Source: H111-94 sp034436045
GTDB taxonomy: Bacteria > Chloroflexota > Ktedonobacteria > Ktedonobacterales > Ktedonobacteraceae
Direction of reading: 5' to 3'
DNA: 32,279 bases
Assembly (NCBI GenBank): GCA_034436045.1
Contig: DAOTVZ010000141.1
Location: 1 to 32,279 of the forward strand
The notes under the pieces are model-generated. The model did no database searches, was not told the DNA's origin, and saw only the letters and a program-made list of their open reading frames with translations. Of this stretch, positions 22,029 through 29,746 are shown piece after piece (the stretch's first letter is position 1; each line of letters opens with the position of its first letter). A program made the position numbers and the translations under genes.

Positions 22029-23024
22029 TTAAGCGCTCCTATCTATACGTACACGAGGGTCGAGTGCGGCGTAGAACATATCGGCAAGGAAATTGGCACC
22101 CATGACGGCCAGGGCGATGACCAGGAAAATGCCCTGTAGCAGAGGATAGTCCTGGCCTTGTACGGCTTGTAAGAGAGAGAAGCCGATGCCGGGATATGAA
22201 AAGACGATTTCGGTGAGCAGTTGACCACTGACGACGAAGCCGATGGCCAGGGCGAAACCGGTGATGTTAGGTAAGATGGCGTTACGCGCGGCATAGGCAA
22301 AGATAATGCGGCGGGAGGAGAGACCTTTGGCCTGGGCCATCAAGACGTAATCTTCGTTAAGGGTGGTGATCATGGAGTTGCGCATGACCAGCATCCAGCC
22401 GGCGATGGAGGAGATGATGAGGGTTAGTGCGGGCAAGATGGCGTGGTAGATGGCGCTTATGATGAAAGGGAAGTTCCAACCAACGTTGAGAGTGGTGTCG
22501 TAGCCATCGGCGAAGGGGAACCAGCCGAGTTGAAAGCCAAAGAAGTAGAGGATGATCAGGGCGAGCCAAAAGTAGGGGATAGCGGAAAGGAAGGTCATTA
22601 GTGGTGAGATGGTGGCATCGAAGAGGGAGCCACGTCGCCATGCTATGAAGATGCCAATCAGACAACCGAGAGAGAAGCTGATGATCACGGAGACGCTGCC
22701 GAGAACCAGAGACCAGCGGATATCTTGCGAGATAACATCGATGACCGCAGTGGGATAGTACGTGAAGGAAAGGCCTAAGTTGCCGGTGAGCAGGTTGTGC
22801 AGGTAGCCAAGGTATTGTAGCCACAGAGGGTCGTGCGTATCGATGCCGAAGGCAGTTTGGAGAGCCTTCAGCGCGCTGGGGGAGATCGGCCCTTGCCGTT
22901 CGAAGCGGCCCATGAGAGCCTGAGCAGGATCGCCAGGAGCGAGACGAGGGATGAAGAAATTTAATGTGATAGAGGCCCAGAGGGCGATGAGATAGAAAAT
23001 AATGCGGCGAAGTATGTGACGCAT
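22029..23024 (-). CDS. ABC permease, DppB/OppB type
   Basis: A 331-residue permease. The N-terminal helix IIFYLIALWASITLNFFIPRLAPGDPA is the DppB signature, and LSFTYYPTAVIDVI and the BPD_transp_1 domain follow. The EAA loop reads EDYVLMAQAKGLSSRRIIFAYAARNAILP. The C-terminal YAALDPRVRI is typical. It forms the heterodimeric channel with the DppC-type partner, whose start lies 3 nt downstream of this stop. It lies 127 bp after the binding-protein gene, with a strong hairpin in between. Confidence 0.9.
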   Translation of the reverse strand: MRHILRRIIFYLIALWASITLNFFIPRLAPGDPAQALMGRFERQGPISPSALKALQTAFGIDTHDPLWLQYLGYLHNLLTGNLGLSFTYYPTAVIDVISQDIRWSLVLGSVSVIISFSLGCLIGIFIAWRRGSLFDATISPLMTFLSAIPYFWLALIILYFFGFQLGWFPFADGYDTTLNVGWNFPFIISAIYHAILPALTLIISSIAGWMLVMRNSMITTLNEDYVLMAQAKGLSSRRIIFAYAARNAILPNITGFALAIGFVVSGQLLTEIVFSYPGIGFSLLQAVQGQDYPLLQGIFLVIALAVMGANFLADMFYAALDPRVRIDRSA

Positions 23025-23082
23025 ATGATAACTCCCTTTTGTACACGGAATTTGTGTTTTGTTTATGCTGCATCTTCGCGGT

Positions 23083-23115
23083 CAGAGGGGATGGCAAAGA
23101 TTGCCATCCCCTCTG
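23083..23115 (-). other. Intercistronic 15-bp perfect hairpin (binding protein / permease)
   Basis: CAGAGGGGATGGCAA (23083-23097) and TTGCCATCCCCTCTG (23101-23115) form a perfect 15-bp stem around a 3-nt loop. It lies 37 nt after the lipoprotein stop (minus direction) and before the permease genes. It resembles intercistronic stem-loops, such as that between malE and malF, which protect the upstream message and keep the binding protein in excess. No T-run follows, so read-through to the permeases is expected. Confidence 0.7.
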
Positions 23116-23151
23116 CTGGGGGTGCCAGCAGTAGTTCGTGGGTGGGACGCA

Positions 23152-24834
23152 CTACGCGGGTACGAGATGGGTAACAATGACGACGTTATCGGGAGCGGAG
23201 TAGGCCGCGCCGACAGCGTATGGGTTGTTCTGGTCGGGCCAGCCGGTGAAGTTCTTTGAACTGTACTCATACCAGGAGGCTGCGTTGACCAGGGGAATGT
23301 TGGGTAACTCTGTATAGTAGATCTTCTCGAGGCCCTGAATGGCCTGCATCTGTGTGGTAGGATTGGTGGTAGTAGCATACTCTTGTAGCAACTGGTCGGT
23401 GGTTGGGTCCTTCCAGCGGCCCCAGTTATAGCCTGTGGGTGAAAGGTTCGCGCTATTGAGATGAGTGTTGTACAGGTAGAATGGCGAGGGACCACCGAAG
23501 AGGCCACCAATGAGCAGGTCGAAGCCGGCATTGGCGCGGGCGGCGGCGTAGGCGTCGAACGAGATGTCGTTGATAGTGATCTGGAAGCCGACGCTATCCA
23601 GGTTCTGTTTGATGATCTGGGCCATTGTTTCCCAGTCGGTCCAGCCGGAGACGACGTCCAGGCCAAAGGCCAGCTTTTTGCCATTCTTGTCGGCGAAGAC
23701 ACCATCGGAACCTTTGGTGAAACCGGCACTTTCCAGGAGCGAGATTGCTTTAGCGGGGTCGGGGGTGGTGGGGCTGTTGGCGTAGGCCGGGTCAAGATAT
23801 TTCTGCTGGTTGGGCAGAATTAGGCCGGTGGTGCTGGCTGGTGCGACATAACCGCTCTCGGCCTGGTTGGCCATTTGCTGGCGGTTGAGTGCGGCGCTGA
23901 TAGCCTGGCGCACGGCTACCAGATTGAAGGGATACTTTGTCAGGTTCACGTAGAGGGTGAACATGTCGGTGGGGGCCATCCAGTAGTGGTTGTGAGCCGG
24001 GTCTTTTGCCACAAAGGTGCTGTTCAGGTCTGGTGCGAAGAAGCTGCCCCAGTCGATCTGACCGGCCATGAGTTCGAGTTGCAGAGTATTGTTATCTTTG
24101 ACCGCAGGATACTGGAGTTCATCGACCTTCACTTTGTCGGCTTGCCAGTAGTTTGGATTGCGGTCGTAGATAAGGAGTGTGGGAGAGAACTTTGTGAGTG
24201 TGAATGGGCCTGTGCCAATGGGAGGGTCGTCAGCGAACTTGGTAGGATCACCTGCATTAGCAAAGATGTGCTGAGGGACGATGTAGGTCTGCCCGGCGAT
24301 GTACCATATGAGAGGCGGGTAGGGTTTTTTGAAAGTGATGGTCACAGTGTTGGCATCGGGGGCGGTGACGCTGGTGAAGTAGTTCCACAGGCCGTTGAGG
24401 TCAGCATCGGGGTATTGCTTGAGCATATTGAAGGTAAACGCGACATCATTAGCGCTGAAAGGCTGGCCATCCGACCATTTGACGCCCTGGCGAATGTTGA
24501 AGGTGAGCTGTGTATAATCGCTATTCCACTGGTAGCCGGTTGCCAGCCAGGGGGTGGTGGTGTCGTTGGCCCTGTCGAAGAAATACAGAGTTTCGTAAAC
24601 CATACCCTGGATACCGGAGTCAGGACTGGTATTATACGGGCTGAAAGCTTTGGTAAAGTCTGAGCCGACCTGGGCACCGATTCTGAGAATATGCTTCTGG
24701 TTTGTATTGCTGGTATTCTGACTAGTGCTACTACAGGCGGCCAGTAGAATGACAAGAACGGTCAGAAAAGTAGCCAGGATGGCTAGTTTAGGTTTTGGAC
24801 GCGGAGAGGCCAAAGATAAGATATTGGAAGCCAT
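23152..24834 (-). CDS. Extracellular solute-binding lipoprotein, family 5 (likely chitooligosaccharide)
   Basis: A 560-residue SBP_bac_5 protein. The lipoprotein signal ends LLAAC (Cys34 lipidated), followed by a Ser/Thr/Asn-rich linker. The mature domain begins HILRIGAQVG. It contains the family-5 landmarks GVKWSDGQPFSANDVAFTF and DPPIGTGPFTLTKFSP, and ends with the GPSPFYLYNTH and SPTGYNWGRWKDP region. That last stretch resembles cello-/chito-oligosaccharide-binding members (for example Vibrio CBP and Thermotoga sugar binders) more than peptide binders, although this is from memory. ATG 24834 has AGGAGG 6 nt upstream. Its promoter carries the same 17-base element as the chitinase gene. Confidence 0.9.
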   Translation of the reverse strand: MASNILSLASPRPKPKLAILATFLTVLVILLAACSSTSQNTSNTNQKHILRIGAQVGSDFTKAFSPYNTSPDSGIQGMVYETLYFFDRANDTTTPWLATGYQWNSDYTQLTFNIRQGVKWSDGQPFSANDVAFTFNMLKQYPDADLNGLWNYFTSVTAPDANTVTITFKKPYPPLIWYIAGQTYIVPQHIFANAGDPTKFADDPPIGTGPFTLTKFSPTLLIYDRNPNYWQADKVKVDELQYPAVKDNNTLQLELMAGQIDWGSFFAPDLNSTFVAKDPAHNHYWMAPTDMFTLYVNLTKYPFNLVAVRQAISAALNRQQMANQAESGYVAPASTTGLILPNQQKYLDPAYANSPTTPDPAKAISLLESAGFTKGSDGVFADKNGKKLAFGLDVVSGWTDWETMAQIIKQNLDSVGFQITINDISFDAYAAARANAGFDLLIGGLFGGPSPFYLYNTHLNSANLSPTGYNWGRWKDPTTDQLLQEYATTTNPTTQMQAIQGLEKIYYTELPNIPLVNAASWYEYSSKNFTGWPDQNNPYAVGAAYSAPDNVVIVTHLVPA

Positions 24835-25057
24835 GCGCAACCTCCTAAAAATGATGAACGATTTCGCCTGTTCTTTCGCTGTGAGTGGGGGCTATACTCA
24901 TACCTGGCGTCCTGCTGAGCAAGACGTCACAAAACTTTGCTACCGGCTCACCTCCTTTGCTGTCAGTGAATATGCTAGTATCTGTGCTATGCAAGCAACA
25001 TTATGGTATATACTTACTATCGTATGTACCACTGATGAAGAACCATCTCTGTAGATA
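24835..25057 (-). other. Long leader of the transporter operon with an orphan Shine-Dalgarno
   Basis: About 215 nt lie between the predicted start of transcription and ATG 24834. A perfect AAAGGAGGTGA (plus 24948-24958, minus strand) is present, but no ATG, GTG or TTG lies 5-12 nt after it. A frame passing through it ends in TAG inside the Shine-Dalgarno of the lipoprotein gene. It may be a ribosome standby site or a remnant leader ORF like that of the chitinase. No known riboswitch is recognised. Confidence 0.4.
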
Positions 25058-25105
25058 ACTGTACCTTTTCTCTTCGCATTTGTCAAGTCATCTAGACCAC
25101 TAGAC
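25058..25105 (-). promoter_or_regulatory. Transporter-operon promoter with DasR-like operator
   Basis: On the minus strand: GTCTAGTGGTCTAGATG (plus 25089-25105), two bases, TTGACA (plus 25081-25086), a 17-bp spacer and TACAGT (plus 25058-25063). Element, spacing and boxes match the chitinase promoter. The 14 bases from TGGTCTAGATGACT match the DasR-type consensus TGGTCTAGACCACT at 12 positions. The site also lies upstream of the divergent SIS gene. Confidence 0.75.
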
Positions 25106-25277
25106 AGGAAATTTGTTAAAATTGAATAGGGAAATGTTGTTGGGGGATTTCTTATAGCCATAGAATATAAAAGTAAGCGAAAGGAACAGAGACTTGTTGA
25201 GCCGGGTTATGAAATTTCGCTTTCAAGATCGGGAAAGAGGCTGTAGAGCTACGGATTAGAGAGGGGAGAACTGAGGA

Positions 25278-26318
25278 ATGATGTCGTCTGTGCTTGAAGA
25301 GGAGATTGCCAGTCAGCCGGAGGGTATTGCGCGTGTGCTGGAGCGGGAGATGGAGCATGTAAAGGGGATTGTTAGTGAGCTGCCGCCTTTCAACTACGTA
25401 TTGATTGCTGCACGTGGTTCGTCCGATCACGCAGCGACTTATGCGCAATATGCGTGGGCGGCGCTGGGGAGGTATCCTGTTGCGTTAGCGACACCTTCTT
25501 TGCATACGCTGTACAAGGCCGTGCCCCGCCTGGATGGGGCACTCGTGGTCGGTATTTCGCAGTCGGGGCAGTCTCCTGATATTCTTTCTGTGCTGGAAGA
25601 GGGAGCGCGTCAGGGGCGACCAACGCTGGCGATCACGAATGATGGTTCGTCGCCGTTAGCGGTGCTGGCCGATCATGTGGTTGAATTGCACGCAGGGCCT
25701 GAACGTAGCATAGCGGCGACGAAGACCTATACGGCGCAACTGGCGGTCATGGCGTTATTTGCGGCTGTGTGGAGCGGCGATGCTAAGCGGTTAGCTGAGT
25801 TGCGAGCCTTGCCTGAGATAATGGATGATACGTTGGGACTCAACGCGACGACGGTAGCGGAGCGTGTGGAACGCTACTGTTTTATGGAGGGTTGTGTAGT
25901 GATTGGGCGCGGGTATAACTACGCGACGGCTTTCGAGCTTGCGCTGAAGCTGAAAGAGTTGACCTATATAATGGTAACGGGCTATTCGTCGGCGGATTTT
26001 CGGCATGGTCCAATTGCCACTATTCACGAGCGTCTGCCCGTGATACTGGTGATGCCGACGGGGGCGGCTTTTGCGGATATGCTTGAACTCGCAGGAGAAC
26101 TGCGGCAACGTGGGGCCGAGCTGCTGGTCATCTCTGAGGCGCAGCAGGCGCTGGAGCTTGCCCGAACGGCGCTGCCGATAGCCGCAGGGGTACCAGAGTG
26201 GCTCAGCCCTATTGTGACCGTATTGCCGGGGCAGCAACTGGCGCTGCACCTGGCGCTGGCGAAGGGTTTAAATCCTGATCTGCCACGCGGCCTGCAAAAA
26301 GTGACGAAGACGTTATAA
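25278..26318 (+). CDS. Double-SIS sugar-phosphate isomerase/deaminase (NagB-II / GlmS-C-like)
   Basis: A 346-residue protein with two SIS domains (residues about 38-165 and 205-335). The first has the phosphosugar loop ARGSSDHA (45-52) and ISQSGQSPD (93-101), then PERSIAATKTYT. The second has GRGYNYATAFELALKLKE and SSADFRHGP. The C-terminus LNPDLPRGLQKVTKTL is that of GlmS-like isomerases. The glutaminase domain of GlmS is absent, so it more likely runs as glucosamine-6-phosphate deaminase (NagB-II), giving fructose-6-P and ammonia. A GlcNAc context supports this; AgaS-like activity is the main alternative. It is divergent from the transporter operon, and its stop is 11 bp from that of nagA. 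Confidence 0.85.
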   Translation: MMSSVLEEEIASQPEGIARVLEREMEHVKGIVSELPPFNYVLIAARGSSDHAATYAQYAWAALGRYPVALATPSLHTLYKAVPRLDGALVVGISQSGQSPDILSVLEEGARQGRPTLAITNDGSSPLAVLADHVVELHAGPERSIAATKTYTAQLAVMALFAAVWSGDAKRLAELRALPEIMDDTLGLNATTVAERVERYCFMEGCVVIGRGYNYATAFELALKLKELTYIMVTGYSSADFRHGPIATIHERLPVILVMPTGAAFADMLELAGELRQRGAELLVISEAQQALELARTALPIAAGVPEWLSPIVTVLPGQQLALHLALAKGLNPDLPRGLQKVTKTL

Positions 26319-26329
26319 GTGTGCCGTCA

Positions 26330-27538
26330 TCATATGCTCGTCATTTGCGCGAAGCGCTCGCGCCATTCGTCGGTAGCGAAGGCGAGAGTACCGCGACAGA
26401 GGGTGGCTTGCAGGGTTAATGAGGTGTCGTAGATGAGGAGATCGGCATCATAGCCAGGTTGCAGGCGACCCTTACGGTGGGCAACATGGGCGGCTCTGGC
26501 GGGGTTGATAGTGAGCATGCGTACAACGTCCTGGAAGGAAGCAGTGGTCATGTGGAGCATGTTGCGCAAGGCTTGATCGAGGGTAAGGACACTGCCGGTG
26601 ATGGTGCCATCGGCGAGGCGGGCGACGCCGCAGATGACCTGAGCGGGCTGCCCGGCGAACTCGAAGGTGGCATTATCGATACCGGCGGCGGCGAGAGCGT
26701 CGGTGATGACGATGGTGCGCTCTGGCCCCAGGATTTTTACCAGCATATCCATCATAGCCGGGTGGACATGCACGCCGTCGGCGATTAGTTCGCCGCGTAC
26801 CTGTGGTGCCTGAGCGATGGCGGCGATGGGGCCTGGATTGCGATGGTGGAGGGAGCGCATGGCGTTGAAGCAGTGGGTGACATGGGTGATGCCAAACTGG
26901 ATGGCCTCGCATGCCTGCTCATAGGTGGCGTCAGTATGGCCCATGCTAACGGTGATACCGGCATCGACCATGCGGCGGATGATAGTGGGGGCACCGGGGA
27001 GTTCGGGGGCCAGGGTAATGAGGCGCAAGTGCCCGTTGGTGAGCGCGAGTACCTGTTCTGTTTCTGATTCATTGGGGAGGCGTAACCATTCTGGCAGGTG
27101 AGCGCCCTTGCGAAGCACATTGATATAAGGGCCTTCCATATGGATACCTAGCGGCTCAGCGGTCGCCGCCGTCGGGTTATAGCTTTCGATGGCCTGTACG
27201 GCGGAGGTAAGCTGTTCTTTCGGCAAGGTACCGGGGGTGCCGACGATGCCGATAAGGAAGGAGGTCACGCCTGTTTGCGGTACCCAGCGTGTATAAGCGA
27301 GGATTTCTTCGGGATCGGTAGTATGGAGGTTGAAGCCGCCGCCGCCGTGTGTATGGACATCGATAAAGCCTGGGGTGACAATCATGCCACTGGCGTCAAT
27401 ACACTGACCGAGGTTGGTAGTTGTTGACCTGGTGGCTGGCCTGATGGACTCGATAGATTGATCGTTGATGGTGATGTCACCGTCGGGAATATCGTTGCTG
27501 GCATCGACTAGCCGTGTACCGCGTAACGTAAACCTCAT
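26330..27538 (-). CDS. nagA: N-acetylglucosamine-6-phosphate deacetylase
   Basis: A 402-residue amidohydrolase. Metal and substrate residues are visible: HTHGGG (His62, His64), HMEGPY (Glu135), GHTDA (His201), THCFNAM (His222), ADGVHVHP (about 253-260) and the catalytic Asp280 in VITDALAA. The C-terminal beta-sandwich closes with the GRLQPGYDADLLIYD motif. It converts GlcNAc-6-P to GlcN-6-P plus acetate in the cytosol. The ATG at 27538 has AAGGAGA 8 nt upstream. It is divergent from the GntR gene and convergent with the SIS gene, which performs the next step. The GGTTCT-ACA-AGAACC palindrome at 27580-27594 is in its promoter region. Confidence 0.95.
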   Translation of the reverse strand: MRFTLRGTRLVDASNDIPDGDITINDQSIESIRPATRSTTTNLGQCIDASGMIVTPGFIDVHTHGGGGFNLHTTDPEEILAYTRWVPQTGVTSFLIGIVGTPGTLPKEQLTSAVQAIESYNPTAATAEPLGIHMEGPYINVLRKGAHLPEWLRLPNESETEQVLALTNGHLRLITLAPELPGAPTIIRRMVDAGITVSMGHTDATYEQACEAIQFGITHVTHCFNAMRSLHHRNPGPIAAIAQAPQVRGELIADGVHVHPAMMDMLVKILGPERTIVITDALAAAGIDNATFEFAGQPAQVICGVARLADGTITGSVLTLDQALRNMLHMTTASFQDVVRMLTINPARAAHVAHRKGRLQPGYDADLLIYDTSLTLQATLCRGTLAFATDEWRERFAQMTSI

Positions 27539-27579
27539 GCAACAAATCTCCTTATGAACTGATGGTACGGATTTCGCAA

Positions 27580-27594
27580 GGTTCTACAAGAACC
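27580..27594. promoter_or_regulatory. Palindrome upstream of nagA
   Basis: GGTTCT-ACA-AGAACC is a perfect 6-3-6 inverted repeat, 42 bp upstream of the nagA start. On the minus strand TTGTAG-16-TACCAT overlaps it as a weak promoter candidate. It differs from the DasR-like element, so another regulator may be involved. Confidence 0.4.
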
Positions 27595-27607
27595 GACCTG
27601 GACACCC

Positions 27608-27690
27608 TTGACATATGCAAGAAAGTATGGAATGATTGATAGTGCAAGAGTGGTCTATACAACATACCATTTATACCATTTCTACCATAT
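27608..27690 (+). promoter_or_regulatory. GntR-gene promoter region: DasR-like site and triple 9-bp repeat
   Basis: TTGACA (27608-27613), 17 bp and AATGAT (27631-27636) form a moderate promoter. Downstream, AGTGGTCTATACAAC (27649-27663) matches the DasR-type AGTGGTCTAGACCAC at 13 of 15 positions. It shares AGTGGTCTA with the chitinase and transporter operators. Three head-to-tail 9-bp units follow: ATACCATTT (27664-27672), ATACCATTT (27673-27681) and CTACCATAT (27682-27690). A repressor here would act as a roadblock, consistent with autoregulation. Confidence 0.55.
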
Positions 27691-27901
27691 TGGCGCGAAG
27701 GAATCAAGCCATTGGTGGGGGTATTTTGAAATACGCCTGGGTGAATATAGTAACACGGCAGGTTTTATTGGTTGTGTCTACGAAGAGGAATCGCTCGCGG
27801 AGAGAGAGCGAGATATGCTATGATGGAAGAGGTGGATAACTTGCTTGTGATCAGAGGGGGCGCTTTGCTGGTGCCTCTGGGAAGGATTGATTGGGACGGA
27901 T

Positions 27902-28648
27902 ATGAGCGCAATTTACCGGAATAGTCCTGTTCCCCGGTACTATCAGTTGAAAGAGATCATGAGGGATAAGATTCGCTCAGGTGAGTGGAAGCCGGGCGAC
28001 TTGATTCCATCTGAGCGCGAACTGGGAGAAAAATATGGTATTAGTCGGATGACGGCGCGCCAGGCGATTACGGATCTGGTCAACGAGGGACTGTTTTACC
28101 GCGAACAGGGTAAGGGTACCTTTGTGAGTCAGCGCAAAGTGACGCAGCAATTGATGCGGCTGACTGGCTTTACTGAGGATATGAATGCGCGTGGGCAAAG
28201 GCCGAGTGCCAAAGTACTTTCGGCACAACTGCGGCCTGCTGACGAGGAGACAGCGGAGCGGTTACGTATCAAGCCGCAGGAGCTAGTAGTGTGTCTGCAA
28301 CGTTTACGTCTGGCCGATGGTGAACCTCTGGCGGTCGAGTTGTCACAACTCCACTTTCCTAACTGCGAGCGTCTGCTCCAGGAAGATCTGGAACACAATT
28401 CGCTCTATCGCTTGCTTGAAACGGAGTATAGTCTGCCACTGATGGAGGCTGAGCAGGAGCTAGAAGCCGGTCTGGCGGGGAACGAAGAGTCACAATTGCT
28501 GAAAATTCCTGTTGGTAGTGCAGTTCTCTTCATTCGTCGTACAACGTATACTGACCGAAATCAGCCTGTCGAGTATGCAAAATCGGTGTATCGTGGCAAT
28601 AAGTACACCTTCTACACGCATATGAAGCGTGAGCAACTGATGCCTTGA
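27902..28648 (+). CDS. GntR/HutC-family regulator (DasR/NagR-like)
   Basis: A 248-residue regulator. The N-terminal winged helix (residues about 8-78) contains PRYYQLKEIMRDKI, LIPSERELGEKYGISRMTAR and EQGKGTFVSQ. The UTRA effector domain (about 95-238) ends VEYAKSVYRGNKYTFY. This is the architecture of DasR, NagR and YvoA, which bind TGGTCTAGACCA-like sites and respond to glucosamine or GlcNAc phosphates. It lies between nagA (divergent) and the GlcNAc kinase (same strand). Sites related to the DasR consensus occur in its own promoter region and before the chitinase and transporter genes. ATG 27902 follows GGGA at 5 nt; an upstream TTG at 27887 has no spacing from its purine tract. Confidence 0.9.
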   Translation: MSAIYRNSPVPRYYQLKEIMRDKIRSGEWKPGDLIPSERELGEKYGISRMTARQAITDLVNEGLFYREQGKGTFVSQRKVTQQLMRLTGFTEDMNARGQRPSAKVLSAQLRPADEETAERLRIKPQELVVCLQRLRLADGEPLAVELSQLHFPNCERLLQEDLEHNSLYRLLETEYSLPLMEAEQELEAGLAGNEESQLLKIPVGSAVLFIRRTTYTDRNQPVEYAKSVYRGNKYTFYTHMKREQLMP

Positions 28649-28800
28649 AGGTTGGGGAGGGGAGAAGGTAGACGACTGGTCGGGGAGCTTTGCCCTGTTG
28701 AGTGAGCGCGGAGGGGTGTGTTTGCGGTAGAGTGGCCTGTTTTCAGTCGTTGCGTGTTGCTGCTATTGGACACGTATATATGACCGGAGGTATAGCTGAT

Positions 28801-29727
28801 ATGTCAAGCGATTCAGAGGTCTATTTTGTGGGTGTGGATGGAGGAGGTAGCAAGACACTGGCCGTTGTGGTTGATGAGCAGGGGCGTGAACGCGGGCGTG
28901 GTCTGGCGGGCAGTGGAAATCAGAGCGTTGTTGGTCTGGATGTGGCGGTGGCTCAGTTGCGCGCCGCCGTTGAGCAAGCTGTACAAGAGGCGGGATGTAC
29001 CCTACCGTTGCGCGCGGCATGGTTAGGAGTGGCGGGAATGGATAGCGCTTATGATCACGACCGGCTACTTCCGCATCTCTCCTCGCTGGCACAGACGGTA
29101 TTGCTAACGAATGACGCGGAACTGGTATTGGGTGCGCTGGACAAGCGTGTAGGTGTGGCACTGATTGCAGGCACGGGGGCGATTGCGTTGGGGCGTAATA
29201 TGCAGGGGGCTACTGCACGAGCGTCAGGCTGGGGTTATTTGTTGGATGAGGTAGGTAGTGGTTATGAGTTGGGGCGGCAGGCGCTGGTAGCGGTGGTGAG
29301 AGCCGCAGATGGGCGCGGCCCGCAAACGATATTGCTGGAGCTTATTCTGGAACACTGGCAAATTCGAGATGTGAGTGGTGTACTGGTAGAAGTCTATGCT
29401 AAGGGAGGGACGGCGAAGATTGCTCGCCTTTCATCTCTTGTTTTTATGGCGGCCCGTGCAGGTGATATAGTGGCGCAACGGATTGTGCAGTGTGCAGTAG
29501 ATGAGTTAGCGTTGGTGGCGGCGACGGTGGGGCACAAATTGCATTTGACGGAACAAGGATTGCCAATTGCGCTGGGTGGTAGTTTGCTGATTCACGAGGT
29601 TGATTACCGCGAACAGGTTCTTCAAGGCTTGAGTCACCGTTGTCGTCTTGGTCAGATTGCTATTGCCGAGCAGCCTGCTTTGATCGCGGCCCGCGCTGCA
29701 ATGCAATTTATATCTTTGCGGCAATAG
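28801..29727 (+). CDS. BadF/BadG-type ATPase, probable N-acetylglucosamine kinase
   Basis: A 308-residue ASKHA-fold kinase of the BadF/BadG/BcrA/BcrD family, which includes eukaryotic NAGK and bacterial GlcNAc/glucosamine kinases. The phosphate-1 loop is GVDGGGSKT (11-19). The phosphate-2 region is ALIAGTGAIALG, followed by GWGYLLDEVGSGYELGRQAL, a typical sugar-kinase segment, and the adenosine loop is LPIALGGSLL. It is proposed to phosphorylate GlcNAc released by NagZ. The start is ATG 28801 because CGGAGGT lies 10 nt upstream; an earlier in-frame GTG (28702) and ATG (28780) lack such sites. It is followed by nagZ after 19 nt. Confidence 0.85.
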   Translation: MSSDSEVYFVGVDGGGSKTLAVVVDEQGRERGRGLAGSGNQSVVGLDVAVAQLRAAVEQAVQEAGCTLPLRAAWLGVAGMDSAYDHDRLLPHLSSLAQTVLLTNDAELVLGALDKRVGVALIAGTGAIALGRNMQGATARASGWGYLLDEVGSGYELGRQALVAVVRAADGRGPQTILLELILEHWQIRDVSGVLVEVYAKGGTAKIARLSSLVFMAARAGDIVAQRIVQCAVDELALVAATVGHKLHLTEQGLPIALGGSLLIHEVDYREQVLQGLSHRCRLGQIAIAEQPALIAARAAMQFISLRQ

Positions 29728-29746
29728 CGAAAGGGAAGGTGGAACG

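Noticed and set aside
23082..24663. Several long frames within and opposite the solute-binding-protein gene (23082-23795, 23875-24663, 24342-24755)
   Set aside because: All are shadows of the 560-aa binding protein, with low-complexity or motif-free products.
24835..25057. Riboswitch (c-di-GMP-I or similar) in the transporter leader
   Set aside because: Short GGTAGC and GACGC-like fragments caught my eye, but the conserved core and pairing pattern of known classes are not present.
27820..27924. 34-codon ORF overlapping the start of the GntR gene
   Set aside because: It has two ATGs and a plausible composition, but only a weak purine tract upstream, and it overlaps the GntR start out of frame. 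It could be a regulatory upstream ORF, but evidence is too thin to list.
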